This document shows positions 1-5,589 of a DNA stretch of 11,639 bases, piece after piece. Origin of the DNA: Nitrospirota bacterium (lineage in GTDB: Bacteria > Nitrospirota > JAOUDF01); the NCBI GenBank assembly GCA_029859385.1, contig JAOUDF010000061.1, forward strand, positions 1 to 11,639, given 5' to 3'. How positions within the stretch are numbered: position 1 is the stretch's first letter; each line of letters starts with the position of its first letter. The position numbers and the translations under genes were made by a program. Below the pieces are notes generated by a model that saw only the letters and a list, made by a program, of their open reading frames with translations, was not told the origin of the DNA and searched no databases.

Positions 1-99
1 CCTGGAGGCAGCACGCCTGGAGGCAGCACGCCTGGAGGCAGCACGCCTGGAGGCAGCACGCCTGGAGGCAGCACGCCTGGAGGCAGCACGCCTGGAGGC
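1..99 (+). repeat. In-frame 15-bp tandem repeat (PGGST)
   Basis: Six identical copies of the unit CCTGGAGGCAGCACG occupy 1-90, and a seventh copy starts (CCTGGAGGC, 91-99) before diverging into a glycine-rich stretch. The array may extend left of the window. Copies are identical at the DNA level, not just at the protein level, which points to recent expansion by slippage. The unit length is a multiple of three, so copy-number change would keep the frame. Confidence 0.95.
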
Positions 100-210
100 G
101 GTGGCGGCGATACACCTCCAGCACCTGTTCCCGAGCCATCGACCATGGCGCTTCTGGGTATAGGTCTGGCCGGAATGGCGCTCTTTGAGAAGAAGAGAAG
201 AAGGAAGTAG
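1..210 (+). CDS. PEP-CTERM sorting-domain protein, 3' end only
   Basis: The frame is open from base 1 to the TAG at 208-210; the 5' part lies outside the window. The visible 69 residues are six PGGST repeats, a glycine-rich junction (PGGGGGDTPPAP), and a C-terminal sorting signal: the VPEPST motif at 123-140, a hydrophobic stretch (MALLGIGLAGMALF) and a basic tail EKKRRRK. This tripartite arrangement is the known PEP-CTERM signal, which targets exported proteins to exosortase (EpsH/XrtA type) for cleavage at the outer face of the inner membrane. Such proteins are linked to exopolysaccharide or biofilm matrix. The Pro/Gly/Ser/Thr repeats probably form a flexible, possibly glycosylated stalk. 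The function of the missing N-terminal domain cannot be told. The family call is firm; everything about its role is inference. Confidence 0.9.
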   Translation, partial: PGGSTPGGSTPGGSTPGGSTPGGSTPGGSTPGGGGGDTPPAPVPEPSTMALLGIGLAGMALFEKKRRRK

Positions 211-247
211 AAATTGTAAGGTTGTGAAGATAGAGAGATACACAAGG

Positions 248-282
248 CACCCCGAGGTGATCAGGCTTCGGGGTGTTTTTTT
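248..282 (+). terminator. Intrinsic terminator after the PEP-CTERM gene
   Basis: CACCCCGA (248-255) pairs with TCGGGGTG (268-275) around a 12-nt loop, followed by seven T residues at 276-282. It lies 37 nt after the stop codon at 210. On the opposite strand the stem has no T-run, so it mainly serves the plus-strand gene, although it sits directly beyond the stop of the convergent minus-strand gene. Confidence 0.85.
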
Positions 283-287
283 GTGCC

Positions 288-1157
288 CTAACGGTACACC
301 GGGCAGAACTTCGGTTTCACCGCCTTCCAGATAGTGGCGACGAAGATGAGCAGCGAGGTGGCCTCGAGGACGGCAAAGAGTATCCTCAGGTGCCTGAAGA
401 TATGATGGTCGGAGTACTGGACCATGGCCATCATGATGATCAGGCCCAGAAAGGCTACCTGGTAGAGCTGAAAATTGAACTTCACGAGCCGTGCATTCAG
501 GCGCACTCCCGAAAAGCGGGGGAGAAAGTGATAGGCGACGCCGACGATCATCATGCCCACCCAGCCCAGCAGGTTGATGTGGGCGTGGCTTAACCTGAGG
601 AAGTAGAACCGGATGGGGTCCAGGGTCAGCATGGCGCCCATGGTGCATCCTATCAGGTAATAGGTCATGCTCGCCCGGGTGAAGTTGGTCGCCCACTTGT
701 CGACTTCCTTGTCGCTTTCGCTGACAAGAAACATGCAGTGCTTTGCAAACCAGGGATCCTTGCTCCTGTCTACAGGCGGCCCCTTTATGACCGTGGCCAT
801 GAAGATAACGGTCAGAAAGTAGACCGACAGTGCCTCGATGACTGCCGCCACTTTCATGACCGTAAACCACGACATGGCATATCCCAGGCTAAACCCCACC
901 AGCCCTATATTAACCATCAGGAAATGAATCAGCGCCCATCGTTTATTGTAGATATCCTTCTTGATGAAGACGGGGATGATAAAGTAAGTGACGCCAATGA
1001 TCATCTGGGTTATAAAACCGATGAGGCTCAGGTGCGTAATGGCGGGAAAAAATACCTTTGACGATGCCGGCCAGATCGCCAGGGCGACACCTCCCAGGGC
1101 TCCCAGGGCGAGGTATATGAGGGATGCCTTGAAAAATCTGAGAATAAATTGTTCCAC
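288..1157 (-). CDS. Six-helix membrane protein, heme-copper-oxidase subunit I-like, internally duplicated
   Basis: The product is 289 residues, starting with GTG at 1155-1157, supported by an AGAAGG Shine-Dalgarno site 5 nt upstream. It is nearly all membrane and falls into two homologous halves. Residues 9-65 contain H42 followed by LSLIGF, then QMIIGVTYFIIP. Residues 160-216 contain HAHINLLGW (H191, H193), then MMIVGVAYHFLP. The second unit resembles helix X of heme-copper oxidases, where an HxH pair binds hemes. H42 and H193 are therefore candidate heme ligands. It is much shorter than a true subunit I (about 450-550 residues) and has no CuB site. Proteins of this kind are often labelled cytochrome c oxidase subunit I-like; their reaction is unknown to me. 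It is transcribed divergently from the cytochrome b fusion gene and shares a regulatory box with the oxidase cluster. Confidence 0.75.
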   Translation of the reverse strand: MEQFILRFFKASLIYLALGALGGVALAIWPASSKVFFPAITHLSLIGFITQMIIGVTYFIIPVFIKKDIYNKRWALIHFLMVNIGLVGFSLGYAMSWFTVMKVAAVIEALSVYFLTVIFMATVIKGPPVDRSKDPWFAKHCMFLVSESDKEVDKWATNFTRASMTYYLIGCTMGAMLTLDPIRFYFLRLSHAHINLLGWVGMMIVGVAYHFLPRFSGVRLNARLVKFNFQLYQVAFLGLIIMMAMVQYSDHHIFRHLRILFAVLEATSLLIFVATIWKAVKPKFCPVYR

Positions 1158-1217
1158 AATGGCCTTCTTTATTATGTTCGAAATTTCAGCACAATAGCTC
1201 CTTAATAGAAATAGGAA

Positions 1218-1233
1218 ATATGATGTATGTCAT
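1218..1233. promoter_or_regulatory. CRP/FNR-type box in the divergent intergenic region
   Basis: The sequence ATATGATGTATGTCAT contains TGAT-N4-GTCA, the core of the FNR/DNR consensus (TTGAT-N4-ATCAA or -GTCAA). It matches the box at 9811-9826 at 14 of 16 positions when the strands are aligned. Reading toward the minus-strand gene, a TATTGT hexamer at 1191-1196 could be the -10, placing the box near -42, a usual activator position. Relative to the plus-strand promoter at 1282-1310 it would lie near -90. Binding is inferred, and the regulator is not in the window. Confidence 0.45.
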
Positions 1234-1266
1234 GAGGGGTTGGCCTGTACTCTGGTGTATTCTGAA

Positions 1267-1283
1267 AACTCAAAAATTGAGTT
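1267..1283. repeat. Inverted repeat upstream of the -35 element
   Basis: AACTCAA (1267-1273) and TTGAGTT (1277-1283) are perfect 7-nt arms around AAA. The element abuts and slightly overlaps the -35 hexamer TTGACA, so it could be an operator or activator site for the cytochrome b fusion gene. No T-run follows, so it is not a terminator. Confidence 0.4.
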
Positions 1284-1310
1284 GACACATAAAGAATATT
1301 CGAATATTCT
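1282..1310 (+). promoter_or_regulatory. Sigma70-type promoter of the cytochrome b fusion gene
   Basis: A perfect -35 TTGACA (1282-1287) is followed at 17 nt by TATTCT (1305-1310, 4 of 6 to TATAAT). Transcription would start near 1317, giving a leader of about 50 nt before the ATG at 1369. The -10 lies inside the 18-bp palindrome, so a protein bound there would compete with RNA polymerase. Confidence 0.55.
1293..1310. promoter_or_regulatory. 18-bp perfect palindrome over the -10 region (probable operator)
   Basis: AGAATATTCGAATATTCT is identical to its reverse complement. It covers the promoter spacer and the whole -10 hexamer of the promoter above, the classical place for a repressor site. 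The AT-rich 9-nt half-site (AGAATATTC) suits a homodimeric winged-helix regulator, but I cannot name the family from sequence alone. Confidence 0.55.
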
Positions 1311-1368
1311 CATGCCAACGGTTTGGGGCGGGCAAGGTAAAATTTCTATCGTGTAATAAGGAGGTACA

Positions 1369-3414
1369 ATGTACCGATGGTTCCTGCGCACCGGGCACAA
1401 GGCATTTCTGGTTCTTGAGGACGGGCTCAACAAGCTCCTCACTCCCCGTTACAACCCGCTTCATTTCATGGGCGCCATCGCCATGTTTCTTCTCTGGGTG
1501 GTGCTCATCTCCGGTTTCTACATATTCCTTTTTTATCGGATCGACGCCCAGGACGCCTATCCTTCGGTAGAGGCCCTCACCCACGAACAATGGTGGCTTG
1601 GCGGGATCATGCGGAGTCTGCACCGCTATGCCTCCGACGGTCTCGTGATCGCCACCATAATACATACTCTGCACGTCTACTTCACCGACCGCTATCGCCG
1701 CTTCCGGTGGATCGCCTGGGTTACGGGCGTCATGATCTTTATCTCGATCATCCCCACCGGTATCGTCGGTTACTGGATGGTCTGGGATATGAAGGGGCAG
1801 ATGGCCGCCCTGTTGACCACTGATTTCTTCGGCTTTATCCCCTCGGCCGGCGAGGCCATTCAGCGTTCGTTTCTCAACAACACCGTCATTACCGACAATT
1901 TTTTCCTTGCCGTACTGCTGATCCACGTCCTTCTGCCGGTCTACCTGCTGGCCTTCCTCTGGCTGCATGTCACCAGGATATCGCGGCCGGTGATCAATCC
2001 ACCCAAGCAGATCATGTATCTGATCGTGATCGTCCTTGTCGTCTTCTCACTCATAAAGCCGGCCACCAGCGCCCCGCAGGGCGATCTGACCACGCTTTTC
2101 ACCTCGGTGCCGATCGACTGGTTTTTCCTGTTCTATTTCCCCTTTATCCAGAACGTCCCTGGCTGGCTGTCATGGGGTTTGATGATAGGCGCGACTGCGT
2201 TGTTTACCGTTATCCCCTGGCTGGTGAAGTCGGATAAACCGGCGCCTGCAAAGGTCTTTCTCCCCAAATGTACCGGTTGCACCCAGTGCTATCAGGACTG
2301 CCCCTACGAAGCGATACATATGCAGAAAAGGACCGATGGGCAGCATTTCGATTTCGAGGCTCATGTCATCGAGTCGCGCTGCGCCAGTTGCGGTATCTGT
2401 GTCGGCGCCTGCGACTTCAAGGCCATCGACCTGCAGGACCGGCTCTCGGGGGAGATCAGGCGAAAGATCGTTACCCAATGTTCTCCGGAGATGAGGGGTG
2501 GCGGTGAGCCAACCATCATCGGCTTTGTCTGTGAGAACAGCGCACCGCTCGACGGGCTGGTTGACCTGCAGCACGACTGCCTGAAGGAGATGCCCAACGT
2601 GGTAATCCTGAGCTTCCCGTGCGCGGGGATGATCCAGTCGTCCATGATCGAGCTGGCACTCAAGAGCGGCGCCGACGGCGTCTTCATCTGCGGGTGCCAG
2701 GTAGGGGACTGCCACTACCGTGAGGGGCACAAGTGGATGGAGGGGCGTCTCATGCACGAGCGGATGCCGTATCTCAAGTCCAATGTGGACCGGACCAAAG
2801 TCAGGGCGTTCTGGCTCTCCATGCTCCAGACCGACAAACTGCTCGAAGGAATAAAGACCTTCCAGGAGGACCTCAAGACACAAAAGGAAGAGATACCGCT
2901 CTTCAGGACCGAGCGGTTCAGGAAGTCGGCCATTATTCCGGCCGCCCTTCTGATGCTGATACCACTCATCCCCATCTACTTCATGGCCGACGCCACCTAC
3001 CGGTTCTATCCCGAGGACAGGGCAGGCTTCATCTTCAGTATAAAGCACCTGGGTGACAGGCTGGTCCCCTGCGTCCAGCGGACGCCGGAAGAGCTGGCCA
3101 AGCTTCCCTATTACCAGCGCAAGCCTATGGACTGCCAGCCCGAGAGGCATCCGGTCTATGTCGAAATGAGCCTCGATGGCGAGAAGAAGGTCGAGAGGAT
3201 TGCTCAGCCAAGCGGGTTCAAAAAGGATGGCCCTGTTACGATCTACAACAAGCACATACTTGCCGCGGGGCCTCACAAGGTCGTGATCCGGATGAGCAAC
3301 ACCGGCAATCCCGAGGCTATCGACCATGTCTTTGACGGGACCATCGAGCTCAAGGAGGGCAAGGTTACGGTGATTGATTTCGATGAGAAGAAGAGGGATT
3401 TCGTGGTGGATTAA
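1369..3414 (+). CDS. Cytochrome b / 2x[4Fe-4S] ferredoxin / MvhD-like fusion protein
   Basis: The product is 681 residues, with AAGGAGGT 4 nt before the ATG. Residues 30-205 are the four-helix cytochrome b core with two bis-histidine heme pairs, H85/H99 and H186/H200, at the usual 14-residue spacing. Two more helices follow, with PIDWFFLFYF at 248-257, a recognisable variant of the PEWY quinol-oxidation (Qo) motif. A ferredoxin domain has CxxCxxCxxxC twice (C301-C311, C338-C348). Residues 370-500 resemble MvhD/FlpD, the iron-sulfur electron-transfer subunit of hydrogenase/heterodisulfide reductase complexes, with C371, C388, C404, C418, C441, C443 and C448. One helix (521-540) then leads to a C-terminal domain of about 140 residues, probably outside the membrane. 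By cytochrome b topology the FeS domains face the cytoplasm. It likely links the quinone pool to a cytoplasmic partner; direction and partner are unknown. The promoter is its own and a terminator follows. Confidence 0.85.
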   Translation: MYRWFLRTGHKAFLVLEDGLNKLLTPRYNPLHFMGAIAMFLLWVVLISGFYIFLFYRIDAQDAYPSVEALTHEQWWLGGIMRSLHRYASDGLVIATIIHTLHVYFTDRYRRFRWIAWVTGVMIFISIIPTGIVGYWMVWDMKGQMAALLTTDFFGFIPSAGEAIQRSFLNNTVITDNFFLAVLLIHVLLPVYLLAFLWLHVTRISRPVINPPKQIMYLIVIVLVVFSLIKPATSAPQGDLTTLFTSVPIDWFFLFYFPFIQNVPGWLSWGLMIGATALFTVIPWLVKSDKPAPAKVFLPKCTGCTQCYQDCPYEAIHMQKRTDGQHFDFEAHVIESRCASCGICVGACDFKAIDLQDRLSGEIRRKIVTQCSPEMRGGGEPTIIGFVCENSAPLDGLVDLQHDCLKEMPNVVILSFPCAGMIQSSMIELALKSGADGVFICGCQVGDCHYREGHKWMEGRLMHERMPYLKSNVDRTKVRAFWLSMLQTDKLLEGIKTFQEDLKTQKEEIPLFRTERFRKSAIIPAALLMLIPLIPIYFMADATYRFYPEDRAGFIFSIKHLGDRLVPCVQRTPEELAKLPYYQRKPMDCQPERHPVYVEMSLDGEKKVERIAQPSGFKKDGPVTIYNKHILAAGPHKVVIRMSNTGNPEAIDHVFDGTIELKEGKVTVIDFDEKKRDFVVD

Positions 3415-3441
3415 CCATCGAACGCTTCTGAACTGATTCGG

Positions 3442-3474
3442 AGCAGGGGAGGAATTGCCTCCCCTGCTTTTTTT
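3442..3474 (+). terminator. Strong intrinsic terminator of the fusion gene
   Basis: AGCAGGGGAGG (3442-3452) pairs perfectly with CCTCCCCTGCT (3458-3468) around AATTG, and a run of seven T follows (3468-3474). It overlaps the first bases of the stop codon of the convergent minus-strand gene at 3473. No T-run is present on the other strand. Confidence 0.93.
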
Positions 3475-3820
3475 ATGCCGTGGCGGGGGTAGAAGCCTTT
3501 TCCGTCGGTATGCCGAAGCGCTTCTTGTAAAACGGCTTAAGCATGTGATGCAGGCGATACTCCATGAGGATGTAGGCGATGGCGGTGGTTATCCATCCCA
3601 TGCTGACGAAGAGAAAATAGAGCGAGACGACCATCAGGGTATACTCGGCGATCTTCAGGCCGAAGTAGAGGGCATGTTTCCGGAGGAACGGAGGCCGGTC
3701 CTCGGCTTCCTCCCTGGCGGCCCAGTAAAATATGCCGCTGATGAACCCGGAGGCGAAGAGGCCGAGCAGGGCAAGTATTCCGACGGTAACACTGTATTCG
3801 TACGATAGATCAAAGGGCAT
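3473..3820 (-). CDS. Small membrane protein, last gene of the oxidase accessory block
   Basis: The product is 115 residues, ATG at 3818-3820, with a GAGG site 7 nt upstream. I do not recognise the family. It has a hydrophobic helix at about 11-33, a charged loop (AAREEAEDRPPFLRKHA, 35-51), one or two more helices at about 53-86, and a short basic/Ala-Thr tail. A His-His pair occurs at 91-92 just after the last helix. It begins 23 nt after the SCO gene stops and very probably belongs to the same transcript, so a role in oxidase assembly or as a small accessory subunit is reasonable but unproven. Its TAA stop overlaps the T-run of the convergent terminator. Confidence 0.7.
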   Translation of the reverse strand: MPFDLSYEYSVTVGILALLGLFASGFISGIFYWAAREEAEDRPPFLRKHALYFGLKIAEYTLMVVSLYFLFVSMGWITTAIAYILMEYRLHHMLKPFYKKRFGIPTEKASTPATA

Positions 3821-3843
3821 TGTATAACCTCGATATTATTTGG

Positions 3844-4689
3844 TTAAACCGGTGTATAAGGGATGACCTGCTTCTTCTTTTTCTTGCTGAAATGCGAGCG
3901 GATGTTCTTCGACCAGGTCCAGTAGAGTGCGCCGAACAAAATACAGGCCTGGATGAAATAGTTGAGGATGATGGCGAAGCTTATGGTGTACGACTTGGTG
4001 ACCGGATCGTATACGGAACAGAAGAGCTTGAGCCCGCCTACAAGACCTGAATAGGCCGCGCTGGGCTTCTTCCCCACGCTCATGTCGTTGAGCGCGGCCA
4101 TTACATCCTCCGGTTTATAGGTTATCCCGTAGAGGTGCTGATAGATAACGCCGCGGCCGTCCAGCAGCGATATCATGTTGATGTGGTCAAAGTTCCCTTC
4201 TCCCAGTTTGCTGTAGTAAAAGCCGAACTCCTTGAGAAACTTGTCAAGGCTTGCCTGGTCCTTCATGGACGCGAACTTCCAGTTGCTGAAGTCGCTGATG
4301 AATCGCTCCGCATGCTCTTTCATGCTGTCGGGCGTGTCGTTGGCGATGTCGATGCCGACGGTCAGGATGGAAAACTTCTTGCCCCAGTCGGGCCCTGCCT
4401 GTTCGATGATGGAGGAAAGGCTCCCGGTGATGGTCGGGCAGATAGCGGGGCAGCTGGTGTAGATGAAACTGACGATGAGCGGCTTGCCCCGGAGGTCTTT
4501 AAGGGTGAACTCGCTACCGTCCTGATCCACGAAGGTGTAGTTGTCTACCTTGCGGCCAATGGTGTCGTTGGTGGCTTTGAGTATCTTCTGGGCCTGGGTC
4601 TTGTCGTCGAGGGGGCTTTTGGCGTTGGCGGTACCTGCCTGCCCCACAAGGGACAGGGCAAGGGCCAGAAGCGATAAGACTTTGATCAT
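3844..4689 (-). CDS. SCO1/SenC-family copper chaperone with C-terminal membrane anchor
   Basis: The product is 281 residues. A signal peptide (1-23, ending ANA) leads into a thioredoxin-fold SCO domain. The copper-binding motif CPAIC gives C80 and C84, and H169 (FDHINMI) is the third ligand, so the site is complete. SCO proteins deliver copper to, or reduce, the CuA centre of oxidase subunit II on the outer side of the inner membrane; a CuA-type subunit II is encoded upstream in this cluster. Unusually, the domain is followed by a second hydrophobic segment (about 234-258) and a lysine-rich tail, giving a C-terminal anchor. The Shine-Dalgarno site is weak, and the start lies 19 nt after the ctaB stop, so translation may be coupled. 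Confidence 0.9.
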   Translation of the reverse strand: MIKVLSLLALALSLVGQAGTANAKSPLDDKTQAQKILKATNDTIGRKVDNYTFVDQDGSEFTLKDLRGKPLIVSFIYTSCPAICPTITGSLSSIIEQAGPDWGKKFSILTVGIDIANDTPDSMKEHAERFISDFSNWKFASMKDQASLDKFLKEFGFYYSKLGEGNFDHINMISLLDGRGVIYQHLYGITYKPEDVMAALNDMSVGKKPSAAYSGLVGGLKLFCSVYDPVTKSYTISFAIILNYFIQACILFGALYWTWSKNIRSHFSKKKKKQVIPYTPV

Positions 4690-4708
4690 CGGTGACTACT
4701 TTTGTGAA

Positions 4709-5563
4709 TCAGACAATGACATCAAAAATAATGGCCGTCAGCAGAATGCCGAGGTATGCCATGGATGCCTTGAAGTTCTTCCAGGCGACATCCTTGGACG
4801 GATTCAGTATGAGCTGAACGTTCCAGTACAGGAAGTAGACCCCTACGGCTACGGCCGCTGCCAGGTAAATGGCGCCAAGGGTCCCGTAGAAGTAGGCGAG
4901 AAGGGATGAACCCACGAGAAGGGCGGTGTTGACCAGTATGCACCAGGCGCTCTTTGAGTCTTCTACCAGCACGGGGAGCATGGGGACCCCCGCCTTGCGG
5001 TACTCGTCCTTGTGGACGATGGCAAAGCTCCAGAAATGGGAAGGCGTCCAGAAGAAGAGCACAAGGGCGAGCCAGATGGGGGTCAGGCAGAGTTCGGTGC
5101 TGTGGGACGCGGCGCCCGCCAGCACGGCAAAGCTCCCCGCCGCGCCGCCGATGATGATGTTGAGCCAGCTGCGGCGCTTGAGCCAGACGGTGTAGACGAC
5201 AACATAGGTGAAGGCGCCGAGGAACAGGTGGAGCGAGACGATGTAGTTGAGCGTAAGGCTCGAGAAGATAAAGGAGCCGAGCATCAATCCGACCGCAATC
5301 CCCAGAACGCCATAGGCGTTGCTGACCTGTCCGGAAGGAAGGGGACGGGTCGACGTACGCTTCATCATACCGTCGATGTCTCTGTCGAAGAAATGGTTGA
5401 AAGCTCCGGCACCGGCCGAGGCCATGAAGGTCGCAATGGTCAGGAACACCAGTTTGGCCAGGCTCAGCTGGTCGGTGGTCGCCACAAAGCCCACGATGGC
5501 ACAGAAGGTGATGAGTACACCGATCCTCAATTTAAGAAGCGGCAGATAGGCTTTCAGTCCCAT
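4709..5563 (-). CDS. ctaB: Protoheme IX farnesyltransferase (heme O synthase)
   Basis: The product is 284 residues, the normal length for CtaB/CyoE, and has many membrane helices of the UbiA prenyltransferase superfamily. The first Asp-rich motif NHFFDRDIDGMMKRTSTRPL is intact (N56, D60, D64), as is the conserved HKDEYRKAGVPMLP region in the second half. The enzyme transfers a farnesyl group from farnesyl diphosphate to heme B to make heme O, the precursor of heme A. No ctaA (heme A synthase) is seen in the window, so the cluster alone supplies heme O. GGAGGT lies 5 nt before the ATG. It sits 26 nt after the subunit-I-like gene and 19 nt before the SCO gene, within one likely operon. ctaB and cyoE name the same function. 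Confidence 0.93.
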   Translation of the reverse strand: MGLKAYLPLLKLRIGVLITFCAIVGFVATTDQLSLAKLVFLTIATFMASAGAGAFNHFFDRDIDGMMKRTSTRPLPSGQVSNAYGVLGIAVGLMLGSFIFSSLTLNYIVSLHLFLGAFTYVVVYTVWLKRRSWLNIIIGGAAGSFAVLAGAASHSTELCLTPIWLALVLFFWTPSHFWSFAIVHKDEYRKAGVPMLPVLVEDSKSAWCILVNTALLVGSSLLAYFYGTLGAIYLAAAVAVGVYFLYWNVQLILNPSKDVAWKNFKASMAYLGILLTAIIFDVIV

Positions 5564-5589
5564 TTTTTACCTCCAGCAAGTTAACCCGG

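Noticed and set aside
1..99. Regular repeats suggesting a CRISPR or regulatory array
   Set aside because: The units are head-to-tail without spacers and translate in frame to PGGST within an open reading frame.
2170..3327. 385-codon open frame on the minus strand inside the fusion gene
   Set aside because: It is antisense to a clearly conserved multidomain protein, lacks a ribosome site, and its translation has no recognisable domain. High GC at codon third positions explains it.
1369..3414. Frameshift joining separate petB-, ferredoxin- and mvhD-like genes
   Set aside because: The frame is open without interruption, the domain borders are clean, and the linkers fit the expected membrane topology, so this is a genuine fusion.
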